NCBI RefSeq assembly: GCF_029867415.1
Contig: NC_081186.1
Span: 30,445,915 to 30,509,914, forward strand
DNA length: 64,000 nt
Direction: 5' to 3'
From: Vicia villosa
Taxonomy: Eukaryota; Streptophyta; Magnoliopsida; Fabales; Fabaceae
In this document: piece by piece, positions 1 through 9,984 of the stretch
How positions within the stretch are numbered: position 1 is the stretch's first letter
Layout: each line of letters starts with the position of its first letter
Position numbers and translations under genes: made by a program
Notes under the pieces: generated by a model
Databases searched by the model: none
What the model saw: only the letters and a program-made list of their open reading frames with translations
What the model was told of the DNA's origin: nothing

Positions 1-695
1 CATTATGGACAAATCCTAACCCGGATTAAGTACACATAAGAATTAAGTGGAGGGTATAGTCATGTATGGCATACAAGGAGTCAGTCCTTAAAAACTCAGC
101 ATGAGAATCCTTCCGCTAAGTGGAGGTTCCTTGTTGGTAGTATATGTTTAGCAAGTTAGTTGCGAAGACATTATTGCTTTCATTGAACTGTAGAAGCTGA
201 GTTGGCTGTAGAACCCATAACCCATCCTGGCCTTATTAGGTTGTGGTGCAGAAACTATTCAGGTGTAGACTTGGATTAGTTGTCATGCGGAGAACCACAC
301 TCAGACGAGTTTTTCTTGAGAATATTGCTGGCTCACAAGTTCAGTTGTGCAAGCCGGTAATATCCGAAAGAAAAATGTAGACTCTGACGTATCAGTAGAA
401 CATGTTGTGCAGGTGATTAAACCCTAGTACTATCCCATGTTTGGTTCTCTGAACTCATGCTCGTGACGCTGGACCTTTGAACCTATGTGTACCATGTTTG
501 TGTTACCATGTTTGTAGTACCATGTTTGCGCTACCATGTTTGTCGCACCATGTTTGCTTTACCATGTTTGAATATGTGGCATCCATGCATCCATGCATTC
601 ATACATTCATTAAAAATCCATCTTTTCCCATAAAAGCATGATTTTTCCAAAAATTTTAGAGAATTTTTTCTTTGCAAACATTATAGGATTAAGTT
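1..695 (+). other. Ogre 5' untranslated leader
   Basis: There is no convincing ORF upstream of the ORF1 start at 696. The stretch holds a short minisatellite (491-570) and a run of ATCCATGC-like words (about 580-612). It is assigned to the leader because it directly precedes ORF1 on the same strand; the PBS is not in the window. Confidence 0.6.
491..570 (+). repeat. 14-bp minisatellite with constant ACCATGTTTG core
   Basis: Six units have a constant 10-base core ACCATGTTTG followed by four bases that change from unit to unit. Every core contains an ATG, so the array puts six upstream start codons in front of ORF1. Confidence 0.85.
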
Positions 696-1904
696 ATGGA
701 AGGGGTAAAAAGGCATACCAAAAAGTACGATTTCAAAATGCCTAATGTGGAAAGACTGAAAGAGTTAGCATCTTCTGTACAAGATCCTTCTGATTTTAGG
801 AAAATCCATGGAAAGCTTTTGCCTATCTTGAACACTCATGTTGATGAAGGACTTCTCAAAACTCTGGTTCAGTTCTATGATCCCGTCTACCGATGTTTCA
901 CCTTTCCAGACTATCAGTTGGTACCAACCTTGGAAGAATATGCCAATCTTTTGGGTATTCCTGTGTCTGACAAAATACCTTTCAATGGTTTGGAAGCCAT
1001 TCCTAAGTCACCAGTCATTGCAGCAAGTATCCACTTGAAGAAATCTGAAGTAGAGAGTAATTGGACTACCAAAGGAAACCTTCTGGGTTTGACTTCGCAG
1101 TTTCTAATAAAGAAAGCCTTTGATTTCATTGAAATTGGTAGCGTGATAGCTTTTGAAGCTGTACTAGCCTTGCTCATCTATGGGTTGGTTCTGTTTCCCA
1201 ACGTCAACGACTTTGTTGATATCAACGCCATAAAGATCTTTCTGATTGGAAATCCTGTTCCGACTTTGCTTGGTGACACGTATTTCTCTATTCATCACAG
1301 GAATCGCCAAGAAGGTGGAATCATTGTATGTTGTGCACCTCTTTTGTACAAATGGATTGTTTCACACTTACTTAAGTCCCCTACTTTCACGAAAAACCGA
1401 GAAGGTTTGCGTTGGCCTCAAAGACTTATGTCCCTTACTAATAATGATATCCATTGGTATACCTTGGCTCGCTGTGGTACAGAAACCATTGATATTTATG
1501 GAGAGTTCGCCAATGTACCTCTCATTGGCACACAAGGAGGAATTAACTACAATCCGATCCTAGCCCGACGACAACTCGGGTATGCAAATTCAGCTAAACC
1601 CATTGGTCTCGCTGTGGAAAACTACTTTTACCGAGAAGGGGAGGATCCTCAAAAGTTGAAGACAAGAATGGTTAGAGCTTGGTACGACGTCCGAAGAAAA
1701 GAAAAAGGTGGGGAAAGAAACTGCATTGCTACAAACGCCTATACCTGTTGGGTGAAGAAAAGAGTAAGGGAGCTTCAAATGCCTTATGATTATGAAAAAC
1801 CCATGTTCCTTGTGGTATCTCAACTACCCAATATTCCCATTGAACTCAGAAGCCCACAGGGAAGCCCTGATGAGAGTATTAGATCAAGCTTTTGTGGATC
1901 ATGA
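696..1904 (+). CDS. Ogre ORF1 protein, plant-mobile-domain-like, 3' end altered by a deletion
   Basis: This is a 402-codon open frame without stops. It resembles the extra ORF found upstream of gag in Ogre elements; its motifs (for example LEEYANLLGIP near residues 79-89 and the tryptophan-rich middle) recall the plant mobile domain / DUF7745 family. Its molecular role in the element is unknown. The last 15-20 codons overlap, in another frame, the start of the protease region at about 1835-1850, so the natural C terminus has been replaced by out-of-frame protease sequence. It is the only part of this Ogre without a disabling change in its body. The family assignment rests on recognising the pattern and not on a search. 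Confidence 0.7.
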   Translation: MEGVKRHTKKYDFKMPNVERLKELASSVQDPSDFRKIHGKLLPILNTHVDEGLLKTLVQFYDPVYRCFTFPDYQLVPTLEEYANLLGIPVSDKIPFNGLEAIPKSPVIAASIHLKKSEVESNWTTKGNLLGLTSQFLIKKAFDFIEIGSVIAFEAVLALLIYGLVLFPNVNDFVDINAIKIFLIGNPVPTLLGDTYFSIHHRNRQEGGIIVCCAPLLYKWIVSHLLKSPTFTKNREGLRWPQRLMSLTNNDIHWYTLARCGTETIDIYGEFANVPLIGTQGGINYNPILARRQLGYANSAKPIGLAVENYFYREGEDPQKLKTRMVRAWYDVRRKEKGGERNCIATNAYTCWVKKRVRELQMPYDYEKPMFLVVSQLPNIPIELRSPQGSPDESIRSSFCGS

Positions 1905-3449
1905 TGTGACTGTTGATCACTTTGATGGGATAATAGCTAACATAACAGCTTGCAACAATTTAAGCTTCTGTGATGAAGAACTCCCCGAGGAGGGAAGAAA
2001 TCACAATATTGCTTTGCACATTTCTATGAATTGTCAGTCAGATTCTTTGTCTAATGTACTGGTATACACCGGATCTTCCTTGAATGTGATGCCAAAGACG
2101 ACTCTTGCTCGTTTATCTTACCAAGGAATGCCTATGAAGTTCAGTGGTGTAGTAGTCAAAGCATTTGATGGATCGCGAAAATCAGTTATCGGCGAAGTCA
2201 ACCTTCCCATGACAATTGGTCCCCATACATTCCAAATCACCTTCCAGGTCATGGACATTCAAGCTGCTTATAGCTGTCTGTTGGGACGACCATGGATCCA
2301 CGAAGCAGGGGCAGTAACTTCTACGCTCCATCAAAAGTTAAAATTTGTAACAAATGGAAAATTGGTAGCGATAAGTGGAGAACAAGCCTTGATGGTGAGT
2401 CATTTATCCAATTTCTCTTTCATAAGTGCCGATAATGAGGAAGGAACTCAGTTCCAAGGTCTCACTTTAGAAGACGAATCTTCCAAAAAGAAAGCATCGA
2501 TCTCTTCTTACAAAGAGGCAGTAAAAGTAGTGAAAGATGGAACTACCACCGGCTGGGGGCAAGTTGTGATCCCGACCAAGAATGAAACTAGAGCAGGACT
2601 CGGATGTTCACCAACATTCTCAAACTGCACCAAGAAGGATGAAACCCTTCGTCTGATCAAAGAAACGTTCCATAGTGGAGGGTTCCTTAACCCAATTCCT
2701 CAAGAGGTTAATGTCCTTATTGAAGAATGCATCGAAGAAGGTCTCTCCGATGATGAAGAAGAATGGAAATTTTATCTCAATGACTCGGGATACATATCTC
2801 AGGAAGAACCATATCCTCCGTCACAGAAATCCAAAGGCAACGAAACTGAGCCTATTCCTGCAGAGGTCTGGGACACCTTGGGACAACCAAGTGGAAAATT
2901 TGATTATATGGTGAAATACACTGCACCTGAAAGTTCAAAGATTGCGATTGAAGATATCCAACCAACTGGATAGGGAGATCCCTTTGAATATAACAGTCAA
3001 CCAGAAGAGGCTTATCAGCCCTGTCAATTTTCTCAGCAGGCTGAAATTACTGAAGATTTCAGCTTCAACGCACCTGCCAAGGTTTATAATCCTGAAGGTG
3101 GTTATTATCACATAAATGCCATTTTTGAAGATGAAGGGGAAGATGGCCCCGCAGTTGACTCAGAAAGTGTCGCTGACAATGAGTCTCTTCATCTTGAAGA
3201 CTGGGAAATACATCCTGCAAATTCTGAGGATTGTGACTCATCTTATGCTCTTCAAGAAGTAGAAGAAGACCGTTTCAACTCTACAAAGAACAAGGGTGGA
3301 AAACCAGAACCTTCAAATCCTGCTCGACCAGCGGTCAATGTCAATACTGAAGATAATTCTGAGGGGAATTTTCCTGAATACATAATACACAGAGGAGTTC
3401 ATTGCTACTGAAAAGCTGTTGACGTTCCGAATGTTGTTCGCCGCTCAAA
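1843..3449 (+). pseudogene. Ogre protease region (exon 1 of pol), inactivated, gag deleted
   Basis: The frame opening after about 1840 matches the Ogre gag-pro C-terminal part: an aspartic protease followed by a long acidic linker. The protease core appears as V-Y-T-G-S-S at 2062-2079, where the family has Asp-Thr-Gly; the Tyr codon TAC at 2065-2067 removes the catalytic aspartate. The flap and I-L-G-R-like end (LLGRPWIHEAG, about 2277-2310) are clear. The frame is stopped by TAG at 2971-2973 and TGA at 3409-3411, both where the surrounding frame continues to make sense, then reaches a splice donor at 3450. The gag normally found between ORF1 and protease is absent; ORF1 is joined directly to protease out of frame. 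The deletion junction is placed only to within about 15 bp. Confidence 0.82.
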
Positions 3450-3809
3450 GTAATCACCTCGCTGTTATTTTGACCTCCTGCCTGGCCCAAAGCAGAGAGA
3501 TGTTTTATAGGGCTTCACTTTTAAATGTTCCGCCCAAATAACTTTGTGTATAGGGCTTTGTTTTAAAAGTTTCCCTCTTTGTCCTGCCCAAGGCAAATGA
3601 GTTTGTGTTTAGGGCTTTGTTTCAAAAATGAATCATAAATAAAGCGTCATTTTGAATTCCCTACATTATATGTTTTATTTTTGCTTTTTTCTGGAAATGG
3701 TAATCCTAAAAAACCAAAAAAAAAAAAGAAGAAAAACTTTTCAAAAAATAATCTGCATACACTCTTGCATTCATAAATTTTCTGAAATAAATATAAATCA
3801 TATGTGCAG
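3450..3809 (+). other. predicted Ogre intron between protease and RT exons
   Basis: Ogre elements are known for a spliced intron between protease and RT. Here a GT at 3450-3451 and an AG at 3808-3809, preceded by TATGTGC, bound 360 bp. The stretch is T-rich, with two stretches reading AGGGCTTTGTTT and stops in all frames. Joining 3449 to 3810 keeps the reading frame (both sides are in frame 1 and the split codon stays a lysine). The downstream exon begins with a phase-matched FTIDKPNEC-like stretch. Splicing is inferred from these signals only. Confidence 0.7.
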
Positions 3810-4123
3810 ATTTACTATTGATAAACCCAATGAATGCAATTACCCTATGCCTTCTCCCAACATTGAGTTTCCTGTGTTCGAAGCCGAAGAAGAGGAAGAA
3901 GAGGAGATCCCGGACGAGATCTCTCGATTACTTAAGCACGAGGAAAGAGCCATTCTGCCTCACAAAGAGCCTTTAGAAAAGATCAACTTGGGTTCTGAAG
4001 AAGATAAAAAAGAAGTGACCATTAGATCGCTGCTTGATACTGATATCAAGAGTAAGTTGACAAACCTTCTCAAAGAATATGTTGACGTGTTTGCCTGGTC
4101 CTACCAAGACATGCCTGGGTTGG
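3810..4123 (+). pseudogene. Ogre pol exon 2, N-terminal part upstream of the Athila insertion
   Basis: The frame reads through an acidic linker (a run of about ten E residues) and then the pre-RT stretch that includes VFAWSYQDMPG, typical of the region just before the RT fingers in Tat/Ogre elements. It is cut at 4123 by the LTR of the nested element. Removing that element and one copy of the 5-bp duplication restores continuity with 11586 in the same frame. Confidence 0.85.
4119..4123 (+). repeat. target site duplication GTTGG (left copy)
   Basis: GTTGG at 4119-4123 directly precedes the left LTR (starting TGATCGG) and recurs at 11581-11585 directly after the right LTR (ending CCGATCA). Confidence 0.95.
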
Positions 4124-5682
4124 TGATCGGTCACCAATTTTACTCACTTTCCATCGATTATTTGGTAAGAAATCGCTCATTCCGGTAACATCATGGTTTA
4201 GTTTTCAATCGCTTTATTTAATTTTCTTCACATTTTGCAAATGAGTTCTTGTTTATTTTTATTGCTAATTAGATGCTTTTAAGACTTGTTTTGGTAGTGT
4301 TTATTGATTTCAGGAAATATGAAAGTTTCTAAAAGAATTAGAAGAAGAGCGGAAGAAAACGTGGACAGCCAGTGTCGTTTGACGCAGCCAGTGTCGTTTG
4401 ACGCGGCCAGTGTCATTTGACGCGGCCAGTGTTATTTGACATGGGCAGGAGCTAAAGAAGAATGGCATGGGCAGAAGCTGACACGGGCAGCCAGTGTCAT
4501 TTGACACGGCCAGTGTCATTTGACGCGACCAGTGTCATTTGACACGGGCAGAAGCTGAAGAAGAATGGCATGGGCAGAAGCTGACACGGGCAGCCAGTGT
4601 CATTTGACACGGCCAGTGTCATTTGACACGGGCAGAAACAGCAAGAGAAGGGCGTGGGCAAAAGCTGACACGGGCAGCCCGTGTCATTTGACACGGCCGT
4701 GTCAGCGTGGATTTGAGGCATTAGAGCCTTTTTGCTGATTTTTACTTTGGACTCATTAAGGGCAATTTTGTCATTCTGCACCAGATGGAAACATAGTATC
4801 ATTACTTAAACCTATTTTTCATGAGAAGAGGGCATCTTTTGGCAATTGAATTTTTATTTTAACGTACAGTTTGGGAGAAGAGCAGGTACATGCAATTGTT
4901 GGGAAAACGGAGATCTCTCAACCGCGGAAGCTATTGAAGATCAAAGTCATCCTAATTCTATTGTAATGAATTTCTCTTTCACTATGTTTGTTTTTAATTT
5001 CATGAACATGAGAGGCTAAACCCCCCAATGCTAGGGGGGTGTCCCTGATTTCCTATTGTAATGACAATTTGCTTATTTTATTAGTAATTTCATAACTTTT
5101 TCATTATCATCTTTTTATATAGTGTTCTTAATGCAAACCATTATTGGAAAATAAAGTTTTGATTTATGGTTAATGTTAGGCTGGAAAACCAAGGTTAATG
5201 CTTTTGTATAAAAATATAAATTTGTATAATCAAGGAATTGAGATATAGATTTGTAACCATAAGTTTTCTGTTGAAACAAAGAGATTAGTATTCTTATTAT
5301 ACCACGAAGGAATTTGGGTATAAAAGAAATATTAAATGATTTTCTTTAAAGGAATTTTGGAAAGTCTCACTCAAAATTTGGTGATGATATGAATTAGTGA
5401 TGATCTGACTAATTTTAAGAGTATTGTTATTATAAGGAATTTCATACAAAATCCCCTAGCATTACTTTACTATTTGTCTAATACAAGTTTATTTCGTTAT
5501 TAATCTTTAATTCATATTTTATAATTTTGCAAACAACATTGAAACAAACCAAGGAGTTTTTGTTCAATTGAATTTGTTAAAACACTTAAGTTTCTGCGCA
5601 GTCCTCAAGAGATCGACACTGGGGATAACCCCAATTATTACTACATCGAGAAAATAGTGCACTTGCTATAATTTTCCGATCA
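4124..5682 (+). repeat. 5' LTR of the Athila-like element
   Basis: It is 1559 bp long, starts TGATCGG and ends CCGATCA, so the ends are inverted repeats of at least 7 bp. It is nearly identical to 9985-11580. It contains a motif array at 4361-4708 and otherwise AT-rich DNA with no ORF I would defend. Confidence 0.95.
4361..4708 (+). repeat. array of GTGTCATTTGACAC palindromic words
   Basis: About a dozen copies or near copies of the 14-base palindrome GTGTCATTTGACAC, linked by CGGCCA or CGGGCAG, are interleaved with a longer unit containing GAAGAATGGCATGGGCAG. The homologous array in the right LTR (10222-10606) has one extra 37-bp block. Confidence 0.9.
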
Positions 5683-5688
5683 AGTTTT

Positions 5689-5706
5689 TGGCGCCGTTGC
5701 CGGGGA
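5689..5706 (+). other. primer binding site, tRNA-Asp type
   Basis: TGGCGCCGTTGCCGGGGA lies six bases after the 5' LTR. It is complementary to the 3' end (with CCA) of plant tRNA-Asp, a primer commonly found in Athila and related Ty3/gypsy elements. Confidence 0.85.
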
Positions 5707-5828
5707 CTGCCAAAATACAAGTGATTAATTATTCAATTGAAATTTTGTTGCTCTGCAACCAAAATTTTATTTTCTGCATTCCTAATTGTTGAAGTTTTGT
5801 TCCCAACTAACTATCGTCTAATCTTTTT

Positions 5829-8456
5829 ATGCGAGGTAAGACCTCAGCTGAATTTCTTTTTGACGCAGAACCTGAAAGATCATTGCGAGCAAGACTCCGG
5901 AAGATTAGACAAGAAAGACTAGCGGCAAAAGAAGAAATACCCATAGTTTCGGAATCTGAAAACGAAGAGACACAATCTATTCCTTTTGAGCAGTCAGATT
6001 CAGAACCTGAAACTATGGCGGCTGACCCACCTCCCGTTGAAAGACTTTTAGGTGATTATGGAGGAGCGAATGCACCACTTGGCCGGATGACAATAGTTAA
6101 TCAACCGGTCAATGTCGACCACTTTCAGTTGCATCCTTCAACTATCCGACAACTCGAAAGAAGACCTTTCTCTGGAAAAATCAATGAAGATGCAAATAAG
6201 CATCTACAGAGATTTCTGACCATGACTACGTCCCTAAAAATTGAGGGGCATTCTGAAGAAGCCAAAAAGTTAGTGATGTTTCCATTTACACTATCAGAGG
6301 ATGCTGAAGAGTGGTTCTACTCTTTACCTGCTGGGAGCATTACTACTTGGCAGCAAATGGAGACTACTTTCCTCAACGAGTATTTTCCCGCTTCTGTGTA
6401 CATCCGCAAGAGGTACGACATAGTTAATTTTAAACAGAAGGAAGGGGAGTCACTTGGGGACGCTTATAAAAGGTACAAAAGATTGTTGGTTGCGTGTCCT
6501 ACACACAATATGGATGCAACTGAACAAATGCAAAATTTCGTGAATGGCCTAAGAATTAAGACTAAGCAACTCATCGACATAGCTGCTGGTGGCTCAACAA
6601 ATTTTACAACAGCCACTGGTATTAAGAAGATTATAGAAGCCATTGCTGCAAATGAACACTTGGAGTTATATGACCGTAGTGTGAGCCAACCAGAAGGAAT
6701 CATCGATCTGAAGTTGGCAAATCAAGTGGTTAAGATGGAGGATCAAATTACAGCTGAAGTAGAAAGAAGACTGAAGAAGATAGCCCTGGATACTCAAACG
6801 GTAGCACAGGTTCAACCAGTTCAACCGATTCAAGCAGTGAATTGAGAAATTTGTGGGGGACCTCATTTTGCTATACATTGTGTTGCAACCGCACAACAAG
6901 TAGAAGAGATCAATTTTCTGAAGCAAAATAATCCTTACTCAAATACTTACAATCCGGGATGGAAAAATCACCCGAATTTTTCTTGGAAAGATCAACAAGG
7001 GAATGACCAAAAGCAAGGGATCGTACCATACCAACCTCAGCAACAACAGTATCGGCCACCACAGCAGCAACCATATCAACAACCTCCACAACAACAATTC
7101 CAACAACAGGTACCCAGAAAAGCAGATTGGGAACTTGCCATTGAAAAGATGGCCGCTCAAAGCTCCCAATTCCAAGAAGAAACAAGGAGTAATTTTCGAA
7201 ACACGGGTGCATCCATCAAAAATCTTGAGGTTCAGATGAGTCAGATAGCACAACAACTCGCCAATGCTCAACCACAAGGTGCCTTACCAAGTGCAACTGT
7301 TACAAACCCAAGGGAGCATCAGAATGTGAATGTCATCTCAACAAGAAGTCAGAGGAGATCAAAACCAGAAGAAAAAAATGAAATCGAGTATGATGATATC
7401 ATCGAAGTAGATATTGAAGTGCATGAAAATAAGAAAGTGCCAGAGGAGGTGATACAACCTGTGAAGCCAACTGAAGAGAGAAGGAAAAAAGAGCCGACAC
7501 CATTGATTAAGTTGCCGTATCCTTCTCGAGTAGCAAAGAAGGACCAAAAAGAGAAAGACTTGGAGAAGTTTGCCACATACTTCAAAAAGTTAGAGATCAA
7601 TATTCCATTCTTTGATGCCCTCGAGAAGATGCCAATGTACAGGAAATTCATGAAGGAAGTGATATCTAAAAAGAAACCAACAAAGGGTGAAGGGGTAGTT
7701 AAGAAGGAGAAATGTTGTGCAATCTCACCAGAGAAGAGAATACCAATCAAGCAGAAAGATCCTGGATCAGTTGCAATACCGTGCACGATAAAAAACAGAA
7801 CTTTCATGAAGGTTCTAATTGATTCGGGTGCTAGTGTGAGCTTAATGCCATTATCTATCTTCAAAAAGCTCGGTATTGAAAAGGTGAATGAAAGAGGAAC
7901 AGAGTTGAAATTTGCAGATCACACCATGAAGAGGTCATATGGGGTGGCAGAAGATGTATTGGTAGAAATTGACAAATTTGTTTTTCCAGTTGATTTTGAA
8001 ATAATGGATATCCCTGAAGATGAAGAGACCCCTATTATTCTGGGTCGACCTTTCTTGCGCACTAGTCGGTGCAATTTCGATATTGAAAAAGGTACTCTGA
8101 CTTTGAAATCTTTTGATGAAGAAATAACTCTGAAAGTGTTAGACACCAAGAAGCAAGGTGAAAGTGGAGATAATCAATCTTCAGTTGGAATGATCCACAT
8201 AGTAGGCAAAAGCAAAAGATCGGAACCAACCCCAAAAAGGGTCTCAAGCATAATCTCTCAGGTGGCAACATCTCATATAAAAACTCCAAAGTCCAATAAA
8301 GAAATCAAGGAAAGAAAGAAAAGGGAACATCAAGACAAGGAGATGGAAGTTGAAAGTGACTTGAGGCAAAAAGTGGTCCATCCTTTAAATCTAGATGAGT
8401 TCTGGGTTGCGGAAAGGACAAGCAACATGGTGTGGAAGAGGAAGTATCCCCCATAA
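5829..8456 (+). pseudogene. Athila-like gag-protease ORF with one internal stop
   Basis: One reading frame of 876 codons is split by a single TGA at 6843-6845. Residues 1-338 are an Athila-type gag, recognisable from the capsid-like block with FPFTLSEDAEEWFYSLP and LLVACPTHNMD. After the stop the frame reads on into a CCHC-like zinc knuckle (E-I-C-G-G-P-H-F-A-I-H-C) whose first Cys position is occupied by the TGA. Then come a Gln/Pro-rich stretch, a coiled-coil-like linker, and an aspartic protease with D-S-G at 7821-7829 and ILGRPFL near 8037-8057. The frame ends cleanly at 8456 with no RT following. The stop may be a simple nonsense mutation or, less likely, a readthrough codon; other copies would decide. 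Gag would form the particle and protease would process it. Confidence 0.85.
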
Positions 8457-9984
8457 TAGAAGGGAGTGGACTGTCGAGCCATGCGACATTAAACGAAGCG
8501 CTTTGTGGAAGGCAACCCACAGTTTTCATAATGCAGTTTACTTTTTGTTTTGTTGTCAGAAAATAAAAAAAGTGGGTCTCTCTGGTGAAAGCTAGGAAGC
8601 GTCAGCCGGAGTCGCAATACCCTCTGTGAGTTCACCCTCGCTATCTCGAATTTAAACATTGAGGTCAATGTTTGGTTCAAGTGTGGGGGGGTTTTTATTG
8701 CATTCAGTTTTTAGATTCGGTTATTTGTGTTTGTTCCTAGTATTTCCATGCTATTATGTCTACCATGTGTTACAGATTGATGTGATTTACCGGATGGTTG
8801 ATGGAGTGGTAGTAAAAGGATGAAAGATCCCACCCAAGCTTGCACCTTAGGCATCCCTGGAAGTTGATACAACCAAAAATTATTGTGGGACGCAACTTAA
8901 CAACACCGGACTGAGATTGAAAGTTGGCATACACGAACCGAAAAAGAAGCAACATCACACAAGAAATACTATGGATCTTGTAAGCTATGCCCAACAATGC
9001 GAGAGCTCAAAAAAAAGCCAAATATGCATCATCATGAGAGAATAGTCAAGTATGACTTTACCACTTTGAATTTGCGTATGTTCTACTCATATGACACTAC
9101 ACATTGACACACACTGAGGCACGTTGTTTGTGTTAACATTGAGCCTTTCCAGCCACCCTGTATTATGTTTATCCTTTGGAAACCCCTTTGAGCCTGTATC
9201 CTTTGTTTGTGTTAACCACATATATTAACCCTTGGCCAAAAAGAAAAAAATATATATATCTTTAAATTCAATTTCTTTTCCTACCCTGCTCAGCATAAGT
9301 GTTTGATGTTGTTGTTAAATCAGTGCAAAATCATAAGTTTGGGGTAGTACGCCTAAAAGAAAGGCGAGTGCGAAAAAAAATATGTGTTGAAAAAAAAAGA
9401 GAAGAAAAAGTGTTGAGACATCAAAATGCATATGAAAAAAAGAGAGAGGAATTAGAATTAGCACTCGCCAAAGCATACGCTCAAAGCAACAATTGAGTGA
9501 AGAAAAAGAGTAGAAATGGTGTGATTGAATCCCATGATGCTAAACGAAGCACTAAAACAAGAACAACAACACGAATGTTGAGCCTACACCCCTTGCATAT
9601 CCTATTCCTTGTTTATCCCACCTGTCCTAAGCCCCGTTTCAACCCAAAGACCTCAAAAAGTGTGTGCAAAGTGTTTGTGTATGAAAGTAGAATGTATTCG
9701 AATTTAAAAGTTGGTATTGCATATTATGAACTTGTGAGTGAATTTTTATTCTGAACCCCGAGAGAATTGGTGAGATATGTGATAAAGCTTACAGGTGAAG
9801 TGGTAATTTGATGTGATAGTGAAGCGGGCGATTCGGGTTGTGAAATCGACAAGATTGACCGGCATGGTGAAAGTTGAGTTGCGAAAAGCACGGTTGTATT
9901 GTGGTAAGCTTAATTCAGGGGTGACCTCAGTTTTGTCTATTCATGCATTGCGTGAGGACAAGCAATGAGATAAGTTTGGGGTTG
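8457..9984 (+). other. non-coding 3' internal region of the Athila-like element
   Basis: RT-RNase H-integrase would be expected here but is absent. The stretch contains a motif found downstream of pol in Athila elements (GCGCTTTGTGGAAGGCAACC, about 8498-8517), an internal G-run AAGTGTGGGGGGG near 8679, short A-rich ORFs without similarity that I recognise, and the PPT at its end. Confidence 0.7.
9972..9984 (+). other. polypurine tract of the Athila-like element
   Basis: AAGTTTGGGGTTG directly abuts the 3' LTR start (TGATCGG at 9985). This is the expected location for plus-strand priming, and the sequence resembles the AAGTTTGGGG tract of Athila elements. Confidence 0.75.

Noticed and set aside
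4310..4802. two minus-strand ORFs with repeated N-D-T-G-C-P-C-Q-L-L-P motifs (also near 10171-10701)
   Set aside because: They are translations of the palindrome array in the Athila-like LTR. No start context and no independent support.
9299..9754. two short plus-strand ORFs (65 and 85 codons) in the Athila-like 3' region
   Set aside because: Lys/Glu-rich or Pro-containing low-information frames with no recognisable family; A-rich DNA explains their openness.
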